Positions 9,016-17,087 of a stretch of 41,095 bases of DNA are shown here, piece after piece (positions within the stretch are counted from its first letter, which is position 1; every line of letters starts with the position of its first letter). A program made the translations under genes and the position numbers. The notes under the pieces are model-generated. The model did no database searches. It was not told where the DNA came from and worked only from the letters and a program-made list of their open reading frames with translations. The stretch lies in contig JBHELO010000012.1 in NCBI GenBank assembly GCA_046263055.1, forward strand, positions 1 to 41,095. The letters run 5' to 3'. The DNA comes from DATAQC01 sp046263055. Lineage in GTDB: Bacteria; Actinomycetota; Acidimicrobiia; Acidimicrobiales; AC-14.

Positions 9016-11595
9016 GTGCGAACCCGAGCGGTTGCGTCGACGGTGCTGGCGGCGGTTCTCCTGGCCATGGCGGGAGCCGCCCCGGTGGCCGGGGCGTCAC
9101 AGGCGGCAGGGACGGCAGGCACGGGGCGGGTGTCGGCCAACGTCCCCCTGGGCGACGACCGGGCGCCGGTGCGGGGCCACGACGTGCCCGGGCTGGTGGC
9201 CGACCCCGCCAACCCCGACCACGTGGTGGAGATCGACGAGGAGTTCCTCCGGGGTCAGTGCACGTACAAGGTGACGTTCGACGGTGGCCGCACCTGGACG
9301 GGCGGTGACCTGACCGTCCCCGCCGACTTCGCCTCGCCGCCCTGCAACACCTTCGACTCCGGCGGCTACGCCCACTTCGACCAGAGCGTCGTCTGGGGCT
9401 CGGGCCAGAACGTCTACACCACCTTCGCCTCCCACCGGGGACCGCAGGAGCGCCCGGAGAGCAAGATCGTCCAAGGCGAGGGCGACTCGGTGCTGGTGCT
9501 GCACTCTGCCGACGGCGGCAAGACGTGGGCCACCGGCGTGGTGGCCATCCAGGGGTCGCCGGACTCCCAGCCGTACTACATCCGCCCCCAGCTGGCGGTG
9601 GAGCCCCGGCCCGAGGGTGACCGGGTGTACGTGTCCGCCTGGGGCGTTGTGGTCACTTCCGGCGGGGCGGGGGGCGGCGGCGGCGACCGCCGCCTGGTCA
9701 CCACCCGCTCGGACGACGGCGGGCGGACCTTCACGCCGTCGGTGGACGCCCAGAACCCGGGTGAGAAGGTGCGGGAGCCGGCCCAGCCCGCCGTCGGCCC
9801 CGGCGGTGTGGTGTACGTGGCCTGGCGCAACCGCGACCCCGAGCCGCCCCCCAACTACATCGCGGTGGGCAGGTCCACCGACCAGGGAGCCACGTGGACC
9901 CGCTCCCAGGCCGGCACCGTGTCGGCCGGCGACATCTCCGGCGGCGGCGGGTTCCCGCACCTGGCCGTCGACCCCACGAGCGGCGCCCTCTACCTGGTGT
10001 ACCAGGGCATCCAGAACGGTGACCTCGACATCACCTTCCAGCGCTCCACCGACGGCGGGACCACGTGGTCCCCGCCGATCCGGGTGAACGACGACCGCAC
10101 CGGTACCGGCGCCCAGCACGTCACGCCCCACATCTCGCTGGCGCCCAACGGGCGCATCGACGTCGTCTGGTTCGACCAGCGCACCAACTACCTGAGCCCG
10201 GCCACGCCCGACGCCAGCGGGGTGGGCGACGTCTGGTACGCATCGTCGTCCGACGGCGGGCAGTCGTTCTCGCCCAACCGCCGGGTGACCGACCACTCGA
10301 TCAACCTCGACCTGGGTCTGGACAACCGGGTGGGCTCCTACATCTGGTACGGGCCGGTGTCCACGCCGCTCGGTAACGACCGGGTCATGTTCGCGTGGCC
10401 CGAGCCCCGCAACGGGAACGTCGACACCGACACCCAGGACGTCTACACCGCCACCCTCGACCTGAACGCCATTGGCCCCGCCCCCGCCACCGCGCTGCCC
10501 AAGACCGGCCCCGAGGACCTGTCGGTGAACCTGTCCACCCTCGCCTACCCGGGCGGCGCCCAGAAGGTCAACGGGTCGCGGGCCACCAAGGTCGTGGTGG
10601 TCGGCAGCAACGACGTCCCCTCGGCACTGGCCGCCGCCGTGCTGGCCCGGGCCAACTGGGGGCCGCTCCTCCTCGTCAAGGCCTCCGACCTGACCAAGGC
10701 CCAGAAGAAGGAGGTGGCCCGGCTCGGCCCCGGCGGCGCCTACATGGTGGGGCCGGCGTCGGAGATCTCCGACACGGTGTCGTCGTCGCTGGCCAAGGCC
10801 ATGGACCAGGGCCCGAGCGGCCCCACCGCCGTGGTCTCCCCTCCCGAGCGCATCAACGGCAGCGACGACGCCGACACCGCCCGGCGCATCGCCCTGATGC
10901 TCGACCCTCGCGACGCCGCCACCAAGGCCAAGGGCACGCCCGCCTTCGACGCCGCGGTGGTCGTCAACCCGGCCAGCCCCGACGCCGCCACCGGCTCGGC
11001 CCTGGCCGCCGCCCTGCGCATGCCCGTGCTCTTCACCCAGCGAGACGCCCTGCCGTCGGCCACCACCGAGGCCCTGGCCGCCCTGTCCGTCCGCACCACT
11101 CTGGTGGTGGGAGGGGTCGGCTCGGTGGGCGACGCAGTGCTCGGGAAGCTGCCCGGCGCCCGCCGTCTGGGCGGGACGGACCCCACCCTCACCTCGGAGG
11201 CGGTGGCCGCCGAGGCGGTGGCACGCGACGTGCCTCCCGACGTGGTGTACGTGGTGGACGGCGAGCGCCCGGCCGAGATGGCGGCCACCGGCGCCGCGGT
11301 GGCCCAGGTGGGCGGCATCATGCTGGCCGAGCCCAGCGCCGGCGTGGCCGCCGCCCGCAGGTCCCTCGGCAGGCTCGCCCTCACTCCCCGGGTGGACCGC
11401 CTGGTGGTGGCCCGGGCCGACCTGGGCGGCACCAGCACCGGCCTGCGCCTGGCCCTGGCCATCCTCATCTTCGTGATCGGCATCGCCACCCTGGTGCTGG
11501 CCCTCGCCCATCGCGACGACGAGCGCCGGGCCCCGAGTGGCCCCCGGGAGGGCGTCCCTCCCGCCGACGGGGCCGCCGTCCCCCGGGTGCCGTAG
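9016..11595 (+). CDS. Secreted Asp-box (BNR/sialidase-like) protein with cell-wall-binding repeats
   Basis: This 859-residue exported protein begins with a signal peptide (about 1-30, ending AGAAPVAGA). Residues 40-500 form a beta-propeller with at least six Asp-box motifs: FDGGRTW, SADGGKTW, SDDGGRTF, STDQGATW, STDGGTTW and SSDGGQSF. Residues 525-800 look like cell-wall-binding repeat 2 (CWB2) units: KVVVVGSNDVPSALAA, LLLVKASDL, AYMVGPASEI, and a second set with TTLVVGGVGSVG and RRLGGTDPTLTSEAV. A transmembrane helix (about 812-832) and a short charged tail end it. It probably sits on the cell surface with the propeller displayed. Asp-box propellers occur in sialidases and exo-glycanases, but the sialidase arginine triad is not obvious, so enzymatic activity is unproven. 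It is followed 30 bp later by the methyltransferase gene. Confidence 0.85.
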   Translation: MRTRAVASTVLAAVLLAMAGAAPVAGASQAAGTAGTGRVSANVPLGDDRAPVRGHDVPGLVADPANPDHVVEIDEEFLRGQCTYKVTFDGGRTWTGGDLTVPADFASPPCNTFDSGGYAHFDQSVVWGSGQNVYTTFASHRGPQERPESKIVQGEGDSVLVLHSADGGKTWATGVVAIQGSPDSQPYYIRPQLAVEPRPEGDRVYVSAWGVVVTSGGAGGGGGDRRLVTTRSDDGGRTFTPSVDAQNPGEKVREPAQPAVGPGGVVYVAWRNRDPEPPPNYIAVGRSTDQGATWTRSQAGTVSAGDISGGGGFPHLAVDPTSGALYLVYQGIQNGDLDITFQRSTDGGTTWSPPIRVNDDRTGTGAQHVTPHISLAPNGRIDVVWFDQRTNYLSPATPDASGVGDVWYASSSDGGQSFSPNRRVTDHSINLDLGLDNRVGSYIWYGPVSTPLGNDRVMFAWPEPRNGNVDTDTQDVYTATLDLNAIGPAPATALPKTGPEDLSVNLSTLAYPGGAQKVNGSRATKVVVVGSNDVPSALAAAVLARANWGPLLLVKASDLTKAQKKEVARLGPGGAYMVGPASEISDTVSSSLAKAMDQGPSGPTAVVSPPERINGSDDADTARRIALMLDPRDAATKAKGTPAFDAAVVVNPASPDAATGSALAAALRMPVLFTQRDALPSATTEALAALSVRTTLVVGGVGSVGDAVLGKLPGARRLGGTDPTLTSEAVAAEAVARDVPPDVVYVVDGERPAEMAATGAAVAQVGGIMLAEPSAGVAAARRSLGRLALTPRVDRLVVARADLGGTSTGLRLALAILIFVIGIATLVLALAHRDDERRAPSGPREGVPPADGAAVPRVP

Positions 11596-11624
11596 CGAGC
11601 ACGCCGGCGGGCAGGCTCCCGGCC

Positions 11625-12212
11625 ATGGATCGCGAGCAGTGGAACGAGCGGTACCGGTCGGCGCCGGTGCTCTGGACCGTGGACCCGGAGCCGTTCCTGT
11701 CCGGCGAGGTGGGCGACCGCCCGCCGGGGCGCGCCCTCGACCTCGGCGCCGGCGAGGGCCGCAACGCCCTGTGGCTGGCCCGCCGTGGCTGGCACGTGAC
11801 CGCCGTCGACTTCGCCGACGTCGCCCTGGAGCGGGGCCGGCGGGCGGCGGAGGCCGCCGCCGTGGCCGGTTCGGTCGAGTGGGTGGAGGCCGACCTGGTG
11901 AACTACCGGCCGCCGGCCGGCGCCTTCGACCTCGTCCTCGCCATGTTCGTGCACCTGGGCGCCGACCGCCGGCCGGCCGCGTTGGGCCGGGCCGCCGCCG
12001 CCCTGGCTCCCGGCGGCACCGTCTTGGTGGTGGGGTACGACACGACCAACGCCACCGAGGGCGACGAGGGGCCTCGCGACCCGGCCCTCCTGTTCAGCCC
12101 CGAGGACGTGGTGGCCGACCTGGGGCCCGGCCTGCGGGTGGAGCGGGCCGAGCGCCTGCGGGTGGGCGGGGCGGTGGACGCCATCGTCCGGGCCGTCCGG
12201 GACCCGGTGTGA
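11625..12212 (+). CDS. Class I SAM-dependent methyltransferase
   Basis: This small (195 aa) cytosolic methyltransferase has a Rossmann fold. Motif I is ALDLGAGEGRNALWLA (residues about 34-49), the motif II acidic residue is in VTAVDFADVAL, motif III is VEWVEADL, and the post-I strand and helix are FDLVLAMFVHL and LAPGGTVLVVG. The N-terminus (WNERYRSAPVLWTVDPEPFL) is typical of the TehB/SmtA-like group, which methylates small molecules such as tellurite/selenite, thiols or halides; the substrate here is unknown. It starts at the ATG after the stop of the Asp-box gene and overlaps the next gene by four bases (GTGA), so the two are translationally coupled. Confidence 0.88.
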   Translation: MDREQWNERYRSAPVLWTVDPEPFLSGEVGDRPPGRALDLGAGEGRNALWLARRGWHVTAVDFADVALERGRRAAEAAAVAGSVEWVEADLVNYRPPAGAFDLVLAMFVHLGADRRPAALGRAAAALAPGGTVLVVGYDTTNATEGDEGPRDPALLFSPEDVVADLGPGLRVERAERLRVGGAVDAIVRAVRDPV

Positions 12213-13414
12213 CCCGTCCGGCGGGGCACCATCGGGCCGGCGTCCGTCTGGCGACGGTGGCCGTCGGGCTGGTGGCGGTGGTGGCCGCCTGCTCGGGGGG
12301 TGGCGGGGCGCCGTCGTCGTCGAGTGGCGGGTCGGCGCGGGCCGCGTGGCGGCCTCTCGCCGCCTCCCCCGTGGCCGGCCGCCAGGGGCCGGCCACGGTG
12401 TGGACCGGGAAGGAGATGCTGGTGTGGGGCGGCGTGGCGTGCACCGCCAACCCCTGCCAGGGCGACGGGACCACGCCCCTGGCCGACGGCGCCGCCTACG
12501 ACCCGGTCGCCGACCGCTGGCGCATGCTGGCTCCGTCGCCCCTCTCCCCCCGGGGCGCGGCCGCCGCGGTGTGGACGGGCAGCGAGATGCTGGTGTGGGG
12601 CGGGGAGGCCAGGACCACGCCCCTGGCCGACGGCGCCGCCTACGACCCGGTCGCCGACCGCTGGCGCATGCTGGCGGCGTCGCCCCTCGGGCCGCGACGG
12701 ACGTCGGGCGTGTGGACCGGCAAGGAGCTGGTGGTCTGGGGGGGCCGCGACGCGGCCAGCCAGACGCAGCTCGTCTTCTACGCCGACGGCGCCGCCTACG
12801 ACCCGACGGCCGACCGCTGGCGGGTGCTGGCGCCGTCGCCCCTTCCGGAGCGGGAGTTGCGGGGCGGGATGACGTGGACCGGCTCGGAGGTGGTGGCCTG
12901 GGGCGGCGGCACGGGCGACGAGGCGTTCGCCGATGGCGCGGCATGGAGCCCGGCCACCGACACCTGGCGCACCCTGGCGCGGTCGCCCCTGGCCGCCCGC
13001 TTCGCCCAGGCGATCTGGACGGGGAAGGAGGTCGTGGTCTGGGGTGGAGAGGACTGGCGCCAGGTCTTCGCCGACGGGGCCGCGTGGGACCCGGCGGCCG
13101 GCACCTGGCGCACGATCTCGCCGTCGCCCCTGAAGGCCCGCATCGTGGCCACCACCGTCTGGACGGGCAGCTCCATGCTCGTCTGGGGCGGCAGTCCGGG
13201 GACGTACAACGACTTCTTCGGCGACGGCGCCGCCTACGACCCGGCCGCCGACCGCTGGACACCGGTGCCCCTGTTCTCGGGCCGGCTGGCGCCGGCCGCC
13301 GTCTGGACCGGGTCGGAGCTGGTGGTCTGGAGCGGCACCGTCCCCACCGGCCTGACCACCGCCGGCCTGGCCCGCCTCCAGAACGCGGCCGACGGCGCCC
13401 GCCTGACCCCGTAG
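12209..13414 (+). CDS. Kelch-like beta-propeller lipoprotein
   Basis: The start is the GTG overlapping the methyltransferase stop (GTGA). This gives a 401-residue lipoprotein with a hydrophobic signal and lipobox VVAAC (Cys about 28), then a Ser/Gly linker. The rest consists of a roughly 50-60-residue repeat with strands WTGKEMLVWGG and DGAAYDPVADRWRML..SPL. I count seven WTGxE(M/L/V)LVWGG strands and six DGAA(Y/W)DP strands, consistent with a six- or seven-bladed kelch-type propeller. Such surface propellers usually bind protein or glycan ligands, and no catalytic residues are seen. Coupling to a methyltransferase may be coincidental. Some repeats are nearly identical in DNA (compare 12478-12535 with 12618-12675), a sign of recent duplication. 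Confidence 0.85.
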   Translation: MTRPAGHHRAGVRLATVAVGLVAVVAACSGGGGAPSSSSGGSARAAWRPLAASPVAGRQGPATVWTGKEMLVWGGVACTANPCQGDGTTPLADGAAYDPVADRWRMLAPSPLSPRGAAAAVWTGSEMLVWGGEARTTPLADGAAYDPVADRWRMLAASPLGPRRTSGVWTGKELVVWGGRDAASQTQLVFYADGAAYDPTADRWRVLAPSPLPERELRGGMTWTGSEVVAWGGGTGDEAFADGAAWSPATDTWRTLARSPLAARFAQAIWTGKEVVVWGGEDWRQVFADGAAWDPAAGTWRTISPSPLKARIVATTVWTGSSMLVWGGSPGTYNDFFGDGAAYDPAADRWTPVPLFSGRLAPAAVWTGSELVVWSGTVPTGLTTAGLARLQNAADGARLTP

Positions 13415-13447
13415 CGCCGTCCCGCCTGCGAACTGGTCACACACCTT

Positions 13448-13464
13448 CCGGGCTCTCGACCCGG
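13448..13464. terminator. Weak hairpin between convergent genes
   Basis: CCGGG, a 7-nt loop and CCCGG lie in the 84-bp gap between the convergent kelch-like and GH43-like genes. There is no T-run. It could serve both directions, but the stem is only five pairs. Confidence 0.25.
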
Positions 13465-13498
13465 GGACCGTCACCGGCTCGGGAGGGATCGGCTCAGG

Positions 13499-14608
13499 TC
13501 AGGTCGACAGGATGCGAGCCATCTGGACCGAGCGGCAGCAGTAGAACCGGCCGTTGCGGGTCGGTCGGTTCCAGGTGTCGAACACGGCCCACAGGTCGCC
13601 CGAGGCGTCTCGGAACGTCTCCATGCCGCCGGGGGCGAACTGGGCGGCCTGGTTGAGCTGGGCGGTGGCGAAGAACGGCTCCTGGCGGGCCTCGGTGCAG
13701 GGGCCGTCGAGGGTGGGGCACCAGGCCAGGCCGGTGGCGTACTCCGGTCGGTCGAAGTAGTTGCCCGAGTAGAACAGCCACCAGCCGCCGCCCGACGCCG
13801 GGACGACGGCCGGCTCCTCGACGATGCCGCCCTGCCACTGCTCCGACGCGGTGAGCAGGCGGTGGGCGACGCCCCGCAGGCCCTGGCCGTCGGGCGTCAG
13901 CTGCTGCTCCCACAGGCTCACGGGGACGTTGAGGGCGTTGCCGTCGTTCTTCCACAGGAGGTGGAGGGTGCCCGACCGGTCCCGGACGATTGCCGGGTCG
14001 ATGGAGCCGCCCTGGTCGTGCTGGCAGAGCAGGGGCCCGTCGCCCACCACCGTGTAGGGCCCTTCGGCGGCGGTGGAGGTGGCCGCCGCGATGCACTCCT
14101 GGCCGCTGGCGGCATCGGGCAGGCTGACGTAGAGCACGAACCCGTGGGCCACCTGGAGGGCGGCGGGGGCCCAGCTCAGCGAGTTCTTGGGATCGGGCGG
14201 GGACCACGAGGGCAGGTCGGGCAGGGCGTCGGGCCCCCGCTGCCACGACGTGAGGTCGGTGGAGCGGGCGGTGGGGATGCGGGCCGGCCAGTCGCCGGTG
14301 CCGAACGCCACGTAGCCGCTGACCTTGCCGCCGGGACCGCCGGTGTCGACGGGCAGGACGAAGGGGTCGCCCAGGTCGCCGTTGTAGACGTCGGTCGCCG
14401 GCCCCAGGGCGGGCAGCTTGGCCGGCACCGAGGTGGCGACGGACTCGCCGCCGCCGCCCCGGGTGGCCACCAGGGCCACGGCCACCAGCGCCACCACCAG
14501 GGCCACCACCGCGGCCGGCAGTCGCCACCGCCGGGGGCGGCTTGGCGGCCGGGGCTCGGGGAGGGGGTCTGGGTGGGGCTGGTCGACCAGCACCACCGGG
14601 TCGGTCAC
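13499..14608 (-). CDS. Membrane-anchored GH43-like five-bladed propeller glycosidase
   Basis: GTG 14608 is preferred over the ATG at 14635 because a GATGAT -10-like box lies 6 nt before it. The 369-residue protein has a short proline-rich cytosolic tail, one membrane span (about 28-50, PAAVVALVVALVAVALVA) and an extracellular GH43/GH32-type propeller. The three acidic residues expected for the clan are present: NGDLGDPFVLP near the start of the propeller (catalytic base), SIDPAIV (pKa-modulating Asp), and GGIVEEPAVVP (general acid Glu). Family members cleave arabinofuranosides, xylosides or related furanoside polymers, so a role in trimming an arabinose-containing wall glycan is plausible but inferred. 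It is divergent from the GNAT gene and convergent with the kelch-like lipoprotein gene. Confidence 0.82.
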   Translation of the reverse strand: MTDPVVLVDQPHPDPLPEPRPPSRPRRWRLPAAVVALVVALVAVALVATRGGGGESVATSVPAKLPALGPATDVYNGDLGDPFVLPVDTGGPGGKVSGYVAFGTGDWPARIPTARSTDLTSWQRGPDALPDLPSWSPPDPKNSLSWAPAALQVAHGFVLYVSLPDAASGQECIAAATSTAAEGPYTVVGDGPLLCQHDQGGSIDPAIVRDRSGTLHLLWKNDGNALNVPVSLWEQQLTPDGQGLRGVAHRLLTASEQWQGGIVEEPAVVPASGGGWWLFYSGNYFDRPEYATGLAWCPTLDGPCTEARQEPFFATAQLNQAAQFAPGGMETFRDASGDLWAVFDTWNRPTRNGRFYCCRSVQMARILST

Positions 14609-14614
14609 GGCTCG

Positions 14615-14620
14615 ATCATC
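14615..14620 (-). promoter_or_regulatory. -10-like GATGAT before the GH43-like gene
   Basis: GATGAT, an imperfect TANNNT, ends 6 nt before GTG 14608, matching the spacing seen at other leaderless starts in this window. Confidence 0.35.
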
Positions 14621-14676
14621 CCACCGCCCCGGCAATCCGCTTGTGCCGGCCCTCGGGGACGCGGTTGGCTGCGGGC

Positions 14677-15210
14677 ATGGCCGACGGCGTCCAACCCGCC
14701 GACGTTCTGCCCGGCCACCGGGTCGTGCTCCGACGGGCCGGTGCCGAGGGCGACGGCGCCCTCCTCGACGGCCTCTTCGCCGTCCCCGAGGTGGCCGAGC
14801 TGTGGCCGGGGGACAACAGCGACCACCTCCACGAGCCGGGCACGGTGGGGTTTACGGTCTGGGTGGGCGACGGGTTCATCGGCTTCATCCAGTACTGGGA
14901 GGAGCCCGCCCCCGAGTACCGCCACGCCGGCATCGACGTGGTGCTCCACCCCGACTGGTGCAACCAGGGCCTGGGCACCGACGCCGTGCGCACGCTGGCC
15001 CGCCACCTGTTCGACGACCTGGGCCACCACCGCATCGTCATCGACCCTCGGGTCGAGAACCGGCGCGCCATCGCGTCCTATCGCAAGGTGGGGTTCCGCG
15101 ACGTGGGGATCATGCGCCGCTACGAGCGGGGCAACGACGGCGTCCTGCGGGACGGCCTGCTCATGGACCTGCTCCCCGAGGAGCTGACCCGGGGATCGGA
15201 CGGCCGCTGA
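14677..15210 (+). CDS. GNAT acetyltransferase, AAC(6')/RimJ-like
   Basis: This 177-residue acetyl-CoA-dependent N-acetyltransferase has the GNAT fold: strand HRVVLRRAG, the central beta4 and acetyl-CoA loop in NQGLGTDAVRTLARHLF (Q/RxxGxG/A), IVIDPRVENRRAIASYRKVGF (the conserved N..AI..Y.K.GF helix), and the final FRDVGIMRRYERG strand. The layout with EYRHAGIDVVLHPDW resembles aminoglycoside 6'-N-acetyltransferases of the AAC(6') type and their chromosomal relatives, but many such proteins do not confer resistance, so no symbol is assigned. It is preceded by a 68-bp divergent gap with the GH43-like gene; no clear ribosome site is seen. Its last codons run into a tandem-repeat block. Confidence 0.87.
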   Translation: MADGVQPADVLPGHRVVLRRAGAEGDGALLDGLFAVPEVAELWPGDNSDHLHEPGTVGFTVWVGDGFIGFIQYWEEPAPEYRHAGIDVVLHPDWCNQGLGTDAVRTLARHLFDDLGHHRIVIDPRVENRRAIASYRKVGFRDVGIMRRYERGNDGVLRDGLLMDLLPEELTRGSDGR

Positions 15211-15264
15211 TCGGACGGCCGCCGGCGGCGGCTGACGGCGGCGGCTGACGGCGGCTGGCGGCGG
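15194..15264. repeat. Two adjacent short tandem repeats between convergent genes
   Basis: A 15-bp unit (GATCGGACGGCCGCT/C) occurs twice at 15194-15223. It includes the last codons and stop of the GNAT gene. It is followed by a 13-bp unit (GGCGGCGGCTGAC) in about 2.8 copies up to the stop codon of the response-regulator gene. This is a likely slippage-prone spacer between convergent genes. Confidence 0.85.
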
Positions 15265-15876
15265 CTACTCGATGCCGTGCTCCAGGGCGTAGCGGATGAG
15301 CTCCTGCTTGCGGTTGAGGTGGAGCTTGCCGAGGATGTTGCGGACATGGTTCTCCACCGTCTTCTCGGCGATGAAGAGGGTGGCGCCGATCTCTTTGTAG
15401 GTGTGGCCCCGGGCCACGAACTGCAGCACCTCCCGCTCCCGGTCGGACAGCGGCTCGGCACCGGTGGAACGGGCCATGCGCCGGAACTCGCCCAGGACCA
15501 GGCTGGCCAGGGCAGGCGAGAACACCGGCTCGCCGTGGGCCGCCCGCCAGAGGGCGATGCGCAGCTCGGGCCCGGGCGTGGACTTGACCAGGTAGCCCGT
15601 GGCCCCGGCGGCCACCGCGTCGAGCAGGTCGCGCTCCTGCTCGGACACGGTGAGCATGACGATGCGGGTCTCCTCCCCGCAGGTGCGGGCCACCTTGATC
15701 CCCCCGCCCCCCGGCATGTTGAGGTCGCACACCACCAGGTCGGGCTTGTGGGCGCGGATGGCCTCGATGGCCTCGTCGGCGGTGCCCGCCTCGGCCACCA
15801 CCCAGAAGTTGTCACCCAGGTCGGCCCGCACGCCGTCGCGCCAGATCGGGTGGTCGTCGGCCAGCACCACCTTCAC
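15265..15876 (-). CDS. NarL/FixJ-family response regulator
   Basis: The receiver domain (about 1-115) has the acidic pair in VVLADDHPIWRDG, phospho-acceptor Asp51 in LVVCDLNMPG, the switch Thr in VMLTVSEQ and Lys in YLVKSTPG. The LuxR-type HTH follows (about 140-203): LSDREREVLQFVARGHTYKEIG with IAEKTVENHVRNIL as recognition helix. Three in-frame GTGs lie close together. I chose the last (15876), because it overlaps the kinase stop as GTGA and gives the usual VKVVLADDH start. The others would add three or five residues. It is co-transcribed with the upstream sensor kinase. Confidence 0.93.
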   Translation of the reverse strand: MKVVLADDHPIWRDGVRADLGDNFWVVAEAGTADEAIEAIRAHKPDLVVCDLNMPGGGGIKVARTCGEETRIVMLTVSEQERDLLDAVAAGATGYLVKSTPGPELRIALWRAAHGEPVFSPALASLVLGEFRRMARSTGAEPLSDREREVLQFVARGHTYKEIGATLFIAEKTVENHVRNILGKLHLNRKQELIRYALEHGIE

Positions 15877-17018
15877 GGAAGCCACAGGCACACCTCGGTC
15901 CCCGACCCGGGGCGACTGGTCACGTCGGCCGTGCCGCCCATCTCTTCCATCCTGGCCCGGATGGACCGGGTGATGCCCTGCCCGGGGGGCGTGGCGGCGA
16001 CGTCGAACCCCGCGCCGTCGTCCTTCACCGAGCAGAACACGCCGCCGCCGTGGGCCGGCTCGGCGAACACCGTCACCCGGGTGGCCCGCCCGTGCTTGCC
16101 CGCGTTGACCAGGGCCTCCCCGGCCGCCCCCGCCAGGGCCGCCACCCGCTCGGCGGCCAGCGGGGGGACGTCGTCGGCCACCGCCACCGTCGCCCGCCCC
16201 TCGAAGGCGTCCTCGAAGCGGGCGGCGACGGCCCGCAGGGCGCTGCCCAGGTCGCCCCCGCCCGCTCCCGGGCCCCTCGGGGCGGCGCCGCCGGCCCCCG
16301 CGCCGTCGGCATCACCGGTGCGGCTGCGGGCCACCCCGAACAGGTACTCCCGCAGCTCGCGCTCCTGCTCCCGGGCCATGCGGGCCAGGACGGGATCGGT
16401 GGCCCGGCGCTCGACCACGGCCAGGGTCTGCAGCACGCCGTCGTGGAGGGTGCGAGCCACCTCCTCGCGGGCCCGGGCGGCCGAGATCTGGCGCTCTGCC
16501 CGCCGCAGGAGGCCGGCCAGGTACCCGCTGGCCGCCCCGCCCAGGGCGTAGAAGACCACCGTGTTGGCGAGCGAGAGGACCTTGCCGCCGGTGTCGATGG
16601 CGGCGCCGTTGGCCACGGTGGCACCCACCCGGGCCACGCCTACCGCCACCCCCGCGCCCGCCGCCACCAGCGGGCCGAGGGCGACCCCGGCGGCCAGCAC
16701 CCCGGCCAGCGGCCACACCGACCCCAGCGACTGGGAGGTGGAGAAGGCGTGGTGGGGCCCATAGGCCCAGCCGTCGGCCACGACCAGGCCAGCGCCCACC
16801 GCCAGCTCGGCCACCACCGGCCAAGGTCGGCACAGGGCGGCGGGGTCGGCGGCCAGGAGCACGGTGTCGGCCACGGTGACGGCCAGGGCCAGGGCCACCA
16901 GGCCCGCGGCCAGGACGGGCCGGGCCACGGCGGTGCGAGAGACCACCAGCACGGCGGCCATCCACACCCACGCCCCCCAGCGGAACACGGCCAGGCCCTG
17001 GAGGACCGAGCGCTCCAT
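15873..17018 (-). CDS. NarL-type sensor histidine kinase
   Basis: This 381-residue membrane kinase has about five or six N-terminal hydrophobic segments (residues 8-170). There is no large extracellular domain, so it probably senses something in the membrane or cytoplasm. The HisKA_3 box is EEVARTLHDGVLQTLAVV with phospho-acceptor His192. The HATPase domain has GEALVNAGKHGRATRVTV (N box), VKDDGAGFD (G1) and GQGITRSIRARMEEMGG, ending SRPGSGTEVCLWLP. The ATG at 17018 was chosen because a TACCCT -10 box ends 8 nt upstream; the longer in-frame reading crosses the divergent gene. The target genes are unknown. The envelope genes around it are candidates. Confidence 0.9.
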   Translation of the reverse strand: MERSVLQGLAVFRWGAWVWMAAVLVVSRTAVARPVLAAGLVALALAVTVADTVLLAADPAALCRPWPVVAELAVGAGLVVADGWAYGPHHAFSTSQSLGSVWPLAGVLAAGVALGPLVAAGAGVAVGVARVGATVANGAAIDTGGKVLSLANTVVFYALGGAASGYLAGLLRRAERQISAARAREEVARTLHDGVLQTLAVVERRATDPVLARMAREQERELREYLFGVARSRTGDADGAGAGGAAPRGPGAGGGDLGSALRAVAARFEDAFEGRATVAVADDVPPLAAERVAALAGAAGEALVNAGKHGRATRVTVFAEPAHGGGVFCSVKDDGAGFDVAATPPGQGITRSIRARMEEMGGTADVTSRPGSGTEVCLWLP

Positions 17019-17026
17019 CGGGGCCA

Positions 17027-17032
17027 AGGGTA
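17027..17032 (-). promoter_or_regulatory. -10 box TACCCT, leaderless promoter of the two-component operon
   Basis: TACCCT (TANNNT) ends 8 nt before the kinase ATG at 17018. It is one of a divergent pair in a 69-bp gap, so the two promoters are almost back to back. Confidence 0.55.
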
Positions 17033-17074
17033 CGGCCCCCACCCGGCATGCCGGGGGTGGGCGGCGCGCCGGCC

Positions 17075-17080
17075 TACGCT
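17075..17080 (+). promoter_or_regulatory. -10 box TACGCT, leaderless promoter of the LytR_C gene
   Basis: TACGCT ends 7 nt before the GTG at 17088. The -35 region must overlap the divergent kinase promoter, so the two may compete. Confidence 0.55.
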
Positions 17081-17087
17081 TGCGCCG

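Noticed and set aside
9097..11511. An 804-codon open frame on the - strand
   Set aside because: It is antisense to the Asp-box/CWB2 protein and is a His/Gly/Val-rich shadow without recognisable motifs.
10740..13262. An 840-codon open frame on the - strand
   Set aside because: It runs across three supported + strand genes and is Arg/Pro-rich, typical of a wrong frame.
14677..15210. A proven aminoglycoside-resistance gene
   Set aside because: It is AAC(6')-like in layout, but GNAT similarity by eye cannot establish aminoglycoside as substrate.
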